A program made the position numbers and the translations under genes. DNA of 64,000 bases from Sympetrum striolatum (taxonomy: Eukaryota; Arthropoda; Insecta; Odonata; Libellulidae). Where the stretch lies: NCBI GenBank assembly GCA_947579665.1, contig OX388349.1, positions 19,004,459 to 19,068,458 of the forward strand, written 5' to 3'. The first letter of the stretch is position 1. Each line of letters begins with the position of its first letter. The notes beneath the pieces were generated by a model that was not told where the DNA came from, made no database searches, and saw only the letters and a program-made list of their open reading frames with translations. Below are positions 49,286-60,149 of this stretch, in pieces.

Positions 49286-49442
49286 GGGCGGGATAGCTCA
49301 ACGGACAGAGCACCTGACCGGTAATCGGGAGACCCGGGTTCGACTCCCGGACCCGTCGGACTTTTTTCAAGTCTATTATTCCTTGGGATTTATCCTGGCT
49401 GCACGCCATTTCGTGCAAAAAAACCTTTACCCAATTTCTTCT
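49286..49442 (+). mobile_element. tRNA-derived SINE with intact tRNA-like head and hairpin tail
   Basis: Positions 49287-49358 fold almost like a tRNA. The D-stem is GCTC/GAGC. The anticodon stem is CCTGA/TCGGG with loop CCGGTAA, giving a GGT triplet but C where U33 is expected. The T-arm is CCGGG-TTCGACT-CCCGG. The acceptor GGCGGGA/ACCCGTC has one mismatch and one wobble. The A box (TAGCTCAACGG, 49294-49304) and B box (GGTTCGACTCC, 49337-49347) form an RNA polymerase III promoter. The body continues with 'GGACTTTTTTCAAG', 'CCTTGGGATTTATCCTGG' and a TGCACG/CGTGCA hairpin tail. The non-consensus loop, the linked body and other copies make a SINE far more likely than a tRNA gene. The 118- and 96-codon frames across it are SINE artefacts. 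Confidence 0.85.
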
Positions 49443-50833
49443 AACGAATATAATATGCATAGTTTTAAAGGGAGAGAAAGACCGTGTAAAATTAGACCGA
49501 ATTAGGTGAATAAAATGCTTGAAGATCCTAATCAATTCCAAATTCCTACCTTTTAATAACGAATGACCAGGATGAATATTTAAGAAATATAAATATAATT
49601 CTTTTTTGGTGGGCGTACTTTAGTCAATGATTTTTACAATAAACCCAATTTAAACACGCGTACAACCATGCCGTAACCAGATTCGAACCCTCAGTGTTGA
49701 AAGACTAGCGAGGGAATATATTTGAAAGATGTTGCGAAAGACGCATGGAAGGATGTGAAAGCATGGAATTGCGAATGAACAAGGCGTATATACTTTCTCA
49801 GAGAGGGATCACCGTTTTATAGACAGCTATATATATATTTAAGTGTTTGTGTTGTACGTAGAAATTAATAGTAAAATTACAGCGACCTTTGGAATTTCGC
49901 CGCTGCTTCGTGAGTGATGTGCGCCATAAATCCGAGTTTCAATTCCCCGCTTCCATTAAGAGCATCACAATCGAAAGGCACTTATCTTCCGGGGATATAT
50001 TTCAAAGCGGTACACGAGGCAGATAAGAGGCTCCTTACCTCGAACCGTTATCTTCCTCAGCCTCATCGCCTTTCTCCTCGGCTGCGCGCAATTCGAGGCA
50101 AAAAACACGTGTATTAGGTCATTTAAGTTGCGAGCGTACGACGAGGAAGTGAAATGTGTTTCTTGATTGCTGTACGCGTCGCATTACATGACGGAGATGA
50201 AAGTAATTGCTACAGTCTATTCCTCCGCTACATGGAACTTACTTCTAACCGCTAGTGTCTATTAGTTCTACACATTCTTTCATATGTAAAAATTATATTT
50301 TTAGTGTTTTTTGTTAAATTAAGGTCTTTCTAATACTTGACTCTGACATGTTATTCTATTAATCGTTTAATAATTCACTTATCTCTTAGGAAATGAATCC
50401 GCTATTTTGGCTTCTTTTATTGTAGTTTCAAAGGTATTACGATTCTGATATGACCAAGGTTTACTTAGTGGAAAGGAGCCATGCATAATCAATTATTTTA
50501 TTTAGTACTATGATTCTTTGCTGGCAATGCATGGCGAAAACATTTCGAAGCTAAATTAACTCTTGTGATCCCCAGGGCCAAACCGAGATGTATTGGCGCT
50601 CTGGGATGGGAATCATTCGTGTACCCATTTCGTTCAGAATCTTGCTAAACATCCGTAATTGTACGACTCTCTTATCTTTGCGATTATTTGTATTAATTAG
50701 TATAAATCTAGAAATACTTACTCTGGTAAACTATCATTACTATCAACCATGTTAATGTTATAGTAAAATTCAAGAATATAAGTTGTTATTTTGACAGCGA
50801 ATCTCCATAATAATCTACAATCATTATTTATTT
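49443..50833. other. Non-coding stretch with a GC-richer patch (about 49870-50160)
   Basis: No gene recognised. Near 50088-50112 'GGCTGCGCGCAATTCGAGGC' followed by AAAAAACA resembles the hairpin tail of the tRNA SINE, but too weakly for a call. Confidence 0.4.
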
Positions 50834-51069
50834 CGATAAATTTAAACATCTAAGTTTTATATTTAGCCTTAATTTAACAATTTTACTCGAGAGCAAATTT
50901 GTTTATTATCGATAAATTTAAACATCTAAGTTTTATATTTTGCATTAATTTAAAAATTTTACTCGAGAGCAAATTTGTTTATTATCGATAAATTATTATT
51001 TCGATAAATTTAAACATCTAAGTTTTATATTTTGCATTAATTTAAAAATTTTACTCGAGGGCAAATTTT
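50834..51069. repeat. Three-unit tandem repeat, 76-bp unit
   Basis: Units start at CGATAAATTTAAACATC: 50834, 50910 and 51002. Each runs through 'TAAGTTTTATATTT', 'ATTAATTTAA' and 'TTTTACTCGAG.GCAAATTT'. The third spacing is 92 bp because of an extra 'GATAAATTATTATTTC'. Units 2 and 3 are almost identical, so amplification is recent. Confidence 0.95.
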
Positions 51070-51378
51070 CTCTGAAAATTCTTAACACTTCCTACGTTTC
51101 TGTGATTATTTGAATACTTCTGGTGACAATCACTTATCAGTTCTCAGAAAAATATTCACCTTAATCTTAGGGATAAATCTGTGAAGCGAATGACTCCCAC
51201 GAACTGTTACTTAATTAGTTCTCGTCCGATTCTGTGAATTTTACTTAATTAGTTTATCCTATAAACGTATTTTATTAAGATTTTCGTTTTTAACGTTCAA
51301 CTGACTCCCAAGATCATGATAAAAAAAGTGTTACGCACTATGGTGGACTTTTTCGTCAGTGCTGGACACAAGGACAAA
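51070..51378. other. AT-rich non-coding stretch
   Basis: Nothing recognised. Confidence 0.5.
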
Positions 51379-51476
51379 GTACCTCACGCCTCATCTTGCA
51401 TAGTGAGGCTTACTTCCTCACCAGTGCTTTTGGTAGCTAACGATGGAGCTTCGAACCAGTCTTCGAGCAAAGTATA
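51379..51476 (+). repeat. GTGAGGAGTGAGG repeat, copy 13 (complement reading)
   Basis: 'GTACCTCACGCCTCATCTTG', 'CATAGTGAGGCTTACTTCC', 'TTTTGGTAGCTAACGATGG', 'CTTCGAACCAGTCTTCGAG' and 'AAAGTAT'. Almost complete. Confidence 0.75.
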
Positions 51477-54323
51477 TTTGCGGACTTAATATCACAACTT
51501 GATTTTATGATATATTTTATAATACCAAATTAGTTTAATAAAAATCACCAAAACAATTCCTCATCGTTTAATTGTTAATATATATCCTCGATTGGCCCTT
51601 GCGAAAAAAGGGGGCGAGCCAATTCATCAGCATGGTGAAATGCACTCTCGGTGCTCTCTCGGGAGAGTTTTGAGGAGCATTAACTGGTTCGAAAACTGCC
51701 TGTTCTGCGCTGCAATAGCTGTCTCTTGGATTTCCCTTTGACCCACTTCGCGACTTGCTAACGGTTCTTTCCGACTGATAAATTCGTTTTCCTCTCTAAA
51801 GCCATCTTTCCGTTGAATTTCGCTACTCTGATAGACGAGTTGAAGTCATTGGGCCGAGGAAACCTCTAGCGCAGATTCCTTCATCATGTTCGATCTCTTT
51901 ATCTCCGACAATAGATCGGCTAATTGTTAGTGGACCAAACTACGGCCCGACGGTCAAATGCAGCTCAGGCTTTCATACGGCCCTTGAATATATTCAAAGA
52001 TATAAAACACGTAGAATGAAACTTACGTATTATAAAATAGTAACCATTTCAGATCCGTAGAAAAAAATCAAGGTTTATTAATTTAGACCTTTTAGCATGA
52101 CTTGGAGGATTAAATGATAATGATGCAATAAATAAAATAAAAATCGGTATTAAATAAGGAGGGTGTACCTCGGAATTTCATTTCATATTATAATTGAGGA
52201 GCGTCACAACTTTTGGCAAAATTAATGCATCATTATGAGATAGATAGAGGTTAGGTAATACCACTGAATTGAGGATCAGAGGGGATATAGCATATGTACT
52301 CAAATAAAATCATGTTCCATATCCTGAATGCTATGCATCATGGTGGCTTTTCCAAAATATTTAATTTAGTACCTGAAACCGAGTGTTCCCCTACGTTTTA
52401 ATAATTCAAGTTGTCTTATTAAATATTTTTTCACTTTAAATAATGAAATTTTAATCTAGCCCAACCTTTGACGTATTCTATATCACAATACATAGTTTTT
52501 ATTCTATACTAAATTATATGGTTTCTATAATACAGAATTCTGTTAATGGGCTAATAATTTAAATTAGAAAATGATGCTGAATTACCTAACCTGTTAAATC
52601 TACTTAAAGAAAACACAAGCACGCAATAATGGATTGGTTGTAGGATATTTAAGATCAACAATTTGACGCGATAATGGCTTAAGTTAACCATTAACGCTTT
52701 TTAAATAGCTTACTTTGGATCTCCGATAATTAATTCAATTTATTTTATATATATTTAGATAAAAATATATTAGGCATGATATTGCCTTTATGTATTAGCT
52801 AACTCATCATGTATGAGAAAATACAAAATATCAAAAATGCAATTGACTTTAAAATTACGGTATTTCATCTGCTACGTAGTTAGGACTCGAGGTCACGTAT
52901 CAACTCACCAACTCGATATAGCTCTGATAGTGGAAGATCTGGGTCTAAGTCTCAGTTATCTCAACTTCATTCACTTTTGTATACCATTCTATCTTAGAAT
53001 TTGCCATGATTTCATTGATTTTCATGCAATTCATCCAAAACAATTGATTCAATTTTATAAGAAAATTGGATTTTTGATTTAAAGTATTATGTAAAATCAC
53101 TTTGTTGGCTGTTAGGATTATAATCATCCTTGGCCATGAACTATTTGATGTAATAAATTGAATAGTGAGATAACGCAGCAATATTTTCTGAGGTTGATAT
53201 GTAAAGCTGCAAATTTAACTAGTAACATTTAGCCATATGGAAAAACATTGAAAATAGACACCGATAAAGAATCAAACAGCAATTAAGTTTTATCCTTTAA
53301 GAAGTCTTTTCAATTTTACAGTTTCATCCTTTTTCAAGATTGCATTTCTTTTGCAAAAATGTATAGGATGAAATAGTCTCTCAGAATAGCGAACCGTAAG
53401 AAAGAGTCTTCCTCGCAGTCAAGTTGGATGGAAAGTCATAACATCGCTACTCATATTTGAATATCTGGATTCGCCATTGGAATCTTAGAGTGAATATTGC
53501 GAAGGTGACAAATTCAAAGAGCGTGGAATTCACTGCTTCACGACTGAATTATTCTCAGCCATCAAAATAGAAGAGTATTCCGTTTACTCAAGATGTTCTT
53601 TATTTCGAATCCGAAATCCTTGATTCCAAGGAAGATTCAAAGGCATTCTTACCTCGCTTTGGAAGAATTTTCCGTGACATTTAAATTTATCTTCGCGAAC
53701 GGTTGCTATGGCAATTCTTATATCATTCGTATTATCATATCTCTTTCAAGCATGATGTTTTCTCGGAAGATGACTTTTTATTCCATGAATCTCGTTTACA
53801 TTATTATTTCTATATTTCTTCAGCTACCGTACCATAACGAATGAAATACATTTCATTTTACGCATTGGTGTAAGATAGAAAACACGTGGTTTTTCTACTT
53901 AATTTTCTCGCAGTCTTATTCACGCCAGTGTAAACTTGAAAGCTACATGAATACAAAAATGTATACTCAGGATATATTTTTCTGCTGTAAGTATGATAAA
54001 GATAATTATTTTTAAATATTTAGCTGATGTGAGTTCGCTCACCTAAAAAACTCAAACAATTTCTAATTTCTCGAATATTTTATGAACTCTTGGTAGTTTG
54101 ATAGTAAGACACTAGATTTGATTCGTCCACCGCAAAATAATTAATTTTCATATATTTTGGTAGAATTTACAACCTCAGAATAAAACTTAGATCGCAATGC
54201 TCTAAAATAACCACATACTCTTTCTTAAATTGAGGCATTTATTGTTACTAGTTAAGGTGGTCGCTCTTTAACCCTTTTTCTAAAAATTCAACATACTTTC
54301 ATTTTCTGAATAAATATCCTTAT
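51477..54323. other. AT-rich non-coding stretch with a GC-richer patch (about 51590-51920)
   Basis: No gene recognised. Frames at 52813-53082 and 53593-53844 show no domain. Confidence 0.4.
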
Positions 54324-54362
54324 TTAACCCGCCGTTACTCGCGCGGGGTGTTTCTACACCCC
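54324..54362 (+). repeat. piggyBac left end (TTAA, terminal and internal repeat)
   Basis: TTAA (54324-54327), terminal repeat 54328-54344, internal palindromic repeat 54345-54362 with no spacer. Confidence 0.93.
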
Positions 54363-54790
54363 AGCCGTTTTCAATCAGCGTCTATATTTAAACGCTTATG
54401 TTTATTGACCCCTTCTTCTCAGTAGCTTCATTTTTTTATGTTCCTGACCTTTTCTGCAAAAATTGTGACTTTCTTGCCATTTATTGCAGAGATATGACGT
54501 TTTTCATTTGATAATACTCCTATTTTTGGTTAATTTTCCGAAGTTCATGTTTTATTGATTCTTTTACGGGTTATTTTTAGAAATTTTACGTTTTTATTCG
54601 TGTGTTCCATGATCAATGATCACTAAGTAAATGTTATCATTCATGAATGATATAGGTAAGTACGTTGATGTAATTTTATCTCACTTGCAATCTCTAATAA
54701 TCCCTCTCACTATTTAGCTCCGCGAAGCTTTCCAAGACGAGGTTTCAGTTCTCAGGCCATTTACAGAACTTGAGATAATATTAATTAGAA

Positions 54791-55370
54791 TTAAAAGATG
54801 AAGAATTTATTTATTGTATTTGTTATTATGAATAAATGAAATATTACGGAGCGGACACCGTTGTCCCCTGTGGCAATGGAGCGTCGCGTCGCCCTCAGCG
54901 CAAAGAAAGACCAAGCCCCTTTTTTCTCTGAGGGAGCGCGACCTTGTTTATTGCCCCCTACTGTTTGTTCTGAGAGCACGTAGGTCTTACTTTTACGAGA
55001 CATAACAATAAGGATTTGCTTCTTCGGTCGCATGGCTAAAATAATTGTCGATTGACCACGTCGAACAAGAAACAGGGACAGTCCTTCTTGGGGTGCCGAA
55101 ACTCGGTTCCCGAAAACCGGGGTGGAAATATTTCGTCTCTCATTCTATTTTGTGGTGCCTCATAGATTCGACATTAGCGAGTTAGTGTTCGAGTTTGTGC
55201 GATAACTTTACTCAGTGAAGAAAAGCAACGCAAAGGATGGAATGACTTTACTATTCACCTGTGCTCTTCTATACCATTGGGAAAGTGTTTCTTCGTAAGT
55301 TTATCCATCTCCTCCTCCAAGCTCCTGGTAACTAATTAGTAAGTGAGAATTTTTTATATCTCAATTATAA
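54791..55370. other. GC-rich 5' segment of the piggyBac element
   Basis: A CpG-rich segment lies between the left end and the first recognisable transposase codons. An 80-codon minus-strand frame (55033-54791) is probably fortuitous. I could not identify the N-terminal transposase region here in any plus frame, so it is either deleted or too decayed to see. Confidence 0.4.
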
Positions 55371-56384
55371 CATTCTTTCGTCACTGTAGATGAACAATTG
55401 ATTCCTTTTCGAGGCAGATGTTCTTTCCGTCAATATCTGCCCAACAAACCGGTCAAGTATGGGATAAAGATTTTCGCTCTTTTGGATGCTGGAGTATATT
55501 ATACCATATACCAAAAACTTAGAAGTTTATGGTGGGGTTCAACCAGATGGTCCTTATAAACACAGCAATATTCCTAAGGACGTCGTAAAACGGATTGTCG
55601 GTCCGATTGTGGGGACAGGGAGGAACGAGACTGCTGACAATTGGTTTCTAAGCGTGCCACTTTTAGAGGATTTACTCCAGGAAAAGTTGACGCTAGTCGG
55701 AACCATCCTAAGAATAAAAAGGAACTCTCTCCACAAATTGTAGAATTAATAAAGCAGCTTGTTTCTCTTCAGGAAAAACATGACTCTGATATCATGTGTC
55801 CCAAAAGAGAAAAGGTATGTGTTGATAATTTCAAGTATGCACAAAGAAAACAGCATTGATGCGTCCACGGGCAAGAAACACAAGCCTGAGGTAATATTTC
55901 GACTAAATAATTCGACTTCGAATAAAATTCGACAAAAGGCGGCGTCGATAGTGTAGATGAAATGTATGGAACTTAAAGCGTGGCAAGAAATACTTGAAGA
56001 TGGCCATTAGCAATATTTTACCATTTGCTAAACACTTTGGGTATAAATGTTTATATTGTACATTGTACATAGTACATGTACATTGTACATAGAAGCGTAT
56101 ATCCAGACATCAGGATGAATAGGAGGATGTTCCTCAGAGAAATCCCTAAGGGGTTGACAAAACCCTTTATAATAAAGAGGGCCTCGCAAAAAAACTTGCA
56201 AAAAGAACTAAAAAGAAAAGCAGAAAAATTTGGGGAGCCATCGACATCAGAGCCTCAAGAGAAGATTATAAAAGGAGGTCGTGGGCGATGTGTTATATGT
56301 CCCAGGAATAAGGATATAAAAACTAAACTGCATTGCGAATACTGCGATAAATGCATGCATGCAAAGCACTTTGTTAAAATTTGA
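55371..56384 (+). pseudogene. piggyBac transposase pseudogene (DDE_Tnp_1_7 type)
   Basis: Recognisable blocks occur in order but switch frame at least six times. They are [18 protein letters not shown] and [10 protein letters not shown] (55383-55480); [10 protein letters not shown] and GTGRNETADNWF (55525-55647); NKKELSP; SCVPKEKRYVLIISSMH and KPEVIF; TKGGVDSVDEMY (55932-55967); and a C-terminal Cys/His-rich tail with CVIC, CEYC and CMHAKH (56283-56378), followed by AATAAA at about 56408. The three catalytic Asp codons are present at 55389 (VDEQ), 55636 (TADNWF) and 55947 (GGVD), so decay is by frameshift rather than loss of the active site. The protein would cut at TTAA and move the element by hairpin-mediated cut and paste. 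No N-terminal third is recognisable. It cannot encode an intact enzyme. Confidence 0.92.
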
Positions 56385-57115
56385 GAAGAAATTTTAAAAA
56401 ATATTAATAAATAAATCAAAGGATTTTCCATTGTTTACTCTTTCAAGCCCGCTCGAAATATTTTCCTTTACTTTTCAGCTTCATGAACGCGCTTCCCAAA
56501 ACAAGCAGTAAGTTAGCTTCAAGGTAGCATTAAATGGTGTTAGATGGAAAAAATAACTTTCTTTAGTATCTTTAAGTATTTTCATAACTACAGACGCATT
56601 TATTCGGGCGAAGATATCGTTTCTAAAACTTTTCCATGTCGGAGATTACAATTACTTATAACATTTTTCAGGAGTAATATTTTCAATTACTTGTAAAATT
56701 AAAATTTTAAATATCGTCATTAAACTTCTATAATATAACTAGAAAGCTTTTTAAGCTATTCAGAGTACAATTAATCGTAAAAAAAGGATATCAAAGAAGG
56801 ACCGGTGGGGTGCAAAAACGGGTTAAATTGCATTAATCTGGATTAATTTTTCATTTTAATTGTTTTAAAATGTCTGCTTACAACGAATACGTTGATTACT
56901 ACAAAGATATTTCATCTATAAGGTATACGAGTCAAATTTTCGTTTTATTGTACAATTTTTTTGAGTATTATTATTGAATAGCTCATCAAAATTTTAAAAG
57001 TCGTAATATCAACGTAAAATTTAGGTATCATATCCAAAAAGATCTATAAATGATAACAGATAAAAATAATCAGGAATCTTTTCGAAGATAACCGTGATAA
57101 ATGAAAAAGTCCGGT

Positions 57116-57181
57116 GGGGTGTAGAAACACCCCGCGCGAGTAACCGCTTAACAAAATAGGGCGCGAGTAACGGCGGGTTAA
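57116..57181 (-). repeat. piggyBac right end (internal repeat, spacer, terminal repeat, TTAA)
   Basis: Palindrome 57116-57133, GCGCGAGTAAC 57134-57144, spacer 57145-57160, terminal repeat 57161-57177, TTAA 57178-57181. A degenerate second right-end-like sequence lies internally at about 56801-56827 (CCGGTGGGGTG...CGGGTTAA). Confidence 0.93.
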
Positions 57182-58002
57182 ACAGCATGTAGGTACTGAT
57201 ACTTAGTTAAAACAGTTGTGGTTATTTAAAGAATCGAGACATGAGAGTTGTAGGGGATTGCCTTATAGGGTGATGTACGTCGGATACTAACCAAAGTGCA
57301 CTCAGAGCCCCAAAGGTAGCCGTGAAGGCCCATCAAGGACCCTTAAAGAATTTCCCTGATCAACCATGTGTTTATAATGGTATAAATGAAATTTGATAGG
57401 CTTACATTAACTACATTATTACATTTTATTGTTTTGATTATTTAAATGTAATTTATATTGTTTAATAAGTTTTCTGTAATTATCATAGTGTATAGCATCT
57501 TGTAATTAATTTGCTATTATTTTTAAATTCATTTTATATGAATGTGAACGAACAATAAATTTCCACTAGACTTCTATAACTGCAATAGATAATTGTTAAA
57601 TTAAAGAAAATAAATGTAAGGAAAGGTGAGATATTGGCAATATTTTTCTTCGTCTTTTGCCTAGCAACAAGCAACAAAGCTATTAATTGTGGAACCCCGA
57701 AATTTGTTTACATCAACTTTAATATTGATGGGTAACATATTTTAATCGTTGATTCTTATCCTCATCACGCTTATTTTTTATTCATCCCGTTTATTAATTA
57801 TCGTTGTATTTAACTTATCCATTAAATATTATTTAATTCAAATAAACATCCTTCTTTAACTATAGTTCTCAATATATTACTCCGTCCTGCACGAAAGGAC
57901 AGGCAAAGAGTATTCCATAGTAATGTATGGAGACAGGTGGAAGTCAGCGCTAGTGAATATAAAAATATGAATGTACCGATGGATCAGCAAGGATATTAAT
58001 AA
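57182..58002. other. AT-rich non-coding stretch
   Basis: Nothing recognised. Confidence 0.45.
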
Positions 58003-58165
58003 CAATAATAATAATAATGGGTCTTTAATCGGGTGAGATGTTGCAAAAGTAGATAGATAATAAAAAGCAATAATAGAGAAAAAAGAGATAGTTTACAAAA
58101 GTACACGAAGAAAACTAATTTGTGGATTAAAAAAAAACATAAGCTGTGGGCTCAGGAAAACTTTC
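58003..58165 (-). repeat. ATT-tailed SINE-like repeat, copy 3 (diverged)
   Basis: Read on the minus strand the 3' end is 'ATCTCACCCGATTAAAGACC' followed by (ATT)n. This matches 'ATCTCGCCCAAATAAAGACG' plus (ATT)n of copy 1. The 5' part is strongly diverged ('TTTTTTAATCCACAAATT') and its hairpin is not evident, so the left limit is approximate. Confidence 0.45.
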
Positions 58166-60149
58166 CACTGCAAATAAACACTCACAGGAAAGGGAGCGCG
58201 AAAAACCTGCGATACCTACTGTAACGATACTTTTTAAATAAAATAAGAAAAATAGGAAAATTAATAAAAATGCCGCGCGGGGCGTAAAAGGATATAAAGA
58301 TTCAAACAAAAACTGATCAAAAGATCGAAAGTTGGGCGCCAATACTTAAAAGAACAAATTAATTGAATTTAACGCGAAATGCATGAGCTCAGGGTCGCTC
58401 GATTTCCGAAGGAAATAAAAACCACAATTTCTCTTAATTGAATTAATCTCTATTCAAACAAGAAAATGCAAGACACATAAACCTCAAAGCTAATAAACAC
58501 CACACCCACAAAAGACACTCATATTATTACTCAAGCAAACACCAACCGAACACATAGGAAGAAACGAACCATAAAAACACCACCACCAATAAACCTTGTG
58601 CCACACAATAATACCCTAACACACAACTATATTTTGTGATGAAGGAGAATGAAAAGAGTTACGAAGGACAAGCAGAGAATAGAGAAGAATTATACAAAAA
58701 AGATAGCGGAAAATACATATTCACTTCAAGCAATCAAATCAAATAAAACATCTTCACAAATTAAACTAATTATAGATGAATTCAAAATAAACATTAACAA
58801 CAGAAGATATATCTCAATGAAGGAAATGAAATTACAATCAGGTGCACATACAAATTCAAGATAAAAATGTAGGATAGTACAGTATTATTAGAGTATCGTA
58901 AATAGAATGTTTCATTAGTGTGATAGAAAGGGAAACTGGGTATCCATGGAGCCGGTTTCATGATAACTGCGATTGCTGGGCAACGAAACGCTCTCCGTAA
59001 AGCGCAGCGGACGTCATCGACGCCTTTGAAATGGTCACCGTCGCTTTGATTAGCCATGCAATAACTTTCCTTTCTAGTTGTGTTCATCTGCTTAAAACTT
59101 GCCCTCTAATTTCCAGTCCGCCTTTGAACCTCAACCACTTCCCGCAAAATATCGCTTTGCTTTTGTCTTCGCCACAATCGCTTTCCGACCTCTCTCTCTG
59201 CTCACTCATGCCTTTCCCGATTTCATCAAGCATCTCCTTCAAATGAATGCTCACTCTTCCTTAGTATTTATGTCCGAAATTGTTAAACATTCCTCCAACA
59301 ATATGTACACAACGTGATGGGATTTACCTACAGTTCATTGATTATCACCAAAATAAATATTATGGATAGTTTATTACCTGTAAGACTTTGCTTTAGTGCC
59401 TTTAAAAATTTTATTGACCACAATTTATTTCCTACAAATTTATTAACTACCATTTCTTTCCTAAAATTATTTATTTGTTTAAATAACCCTAATTCTGAGA
59501 GGTAGCTAACTTTAATTTTGTCGAAATTTTCAGATTTAAAACAGTGCTACTTTGAAAACCTCAGACATTGTTGAAGTCGACGCTCATATGAATATATTGG
59601 AAGTATAGGCAATATCGGAATGCACTCGTAATTAAATTTTATACAGCAACATTTTAAAAGAGTATCTTTAATGTCTCATTCAGATCTTAACGTAAATTGG
59701 TAAAAAAAATCGAATTTCTAATTTACAATAGCGATCATTAAATTTTGAACGCATTTTCTATTTTCATTTGCAAAACTTTGATAATATCACCTGGGATATC
59801 AATGTGCGAGTAGAACCAAACCAAATGAGAAATGAATGTAAATTATGCTATGAAACGATAATGAACTTTATTATAACTCTTAAGGAAGTGATGTATTGTC
59901 TCAGAGGATAGAATAAAGCAGGGATTTATATTGGTAATGCAACTGTACCTCTGAAGGCTTTTTTTGAATCCTGAGATATCCAGTACCAGGTTGATGCTAT
60001 GGTGTTTTTATATGTGTGCAATAGACTCAGGTTTGAACAAAACAGCAGTTCTATTGCTATAAATGAATGAAGGGACTGATTTGAATTTTGTTGCTCAAGA
60101 TTCTCTACCTGAATTTTAAATCCACTAAAATAACCCTTAATGTATACGA
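58166..60149. other. Non-coding stretch with an A/C-skewed segment
   Basis: 58460-58640 is strongly A- and C-rich and T/G-poor on the plus strand. No gene recognised. Frames at 58649-58864, 58794-59087, 59031-59246 and 59314-59505 show no domain. Confidence 0.4.

Larger units (their letters stand above)
54324..57181 (+). mobile_element. piggyBac-family DNA transposon, decayed
   Basis: TTAA at 54324-54327 and 57178-57181 flank a 2,850-bp element. Both ends start CCCGCCGTTACTCGCGC (17-bp terminal repeat). On the left this runs directly into the palindrome GGGGTGTTTCTACACCCC. On the right (read inward) about 27 bp intervene, including a second GTTACTCGCGC, before the same palindrome. Terminal repeat plus asymmetrically spaced internal repeat is the layout of piggyBac ends. 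The middle carries a broken transposase gene in the plus orientation. The perfect TTAA pair and well-preserved ends mean it could still be cross-mobilised by a related transposase. Confidence 0.93.

Noticed and set aside
49287..49358. Functional tRNA-Thr(GGT) gene
   Set aside because: The fold is good, but position 33 is C rather than U, the acceptor has a mismatch, and the sequence continues into a SINE body with other copies in the window.
49185..49541. 118-codon minus-strand frame and 96-codon plus-strand frame across 49.2-49.5 kb
   Set aside because: They translate the tRNA-derived SINE (B-box and T-arm peptides such as ESNPGLP). This is a well-known source of false protein predictions.
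49660..49700. Third tRNA-like SINE head on the minus strand (GGTTCGAATC)
   Set aside because: Only a B-box-like 10-mer is present. The T-stem does not pair and no A box or body could be found.
50085..50112. Another copy of the SINE hairpin tail
   Set aside because: GGCTGCGCGCAATTCGAGGC is only loosely similar to the tail and nothing upstream matches.
54791..55033. 80-codon minus-strand gene nested inside the piggyBac element
   Set aside because: It has no domain, lies in a GC-rich stretch and is antisense to the transposase. It is more likely fortuitous.
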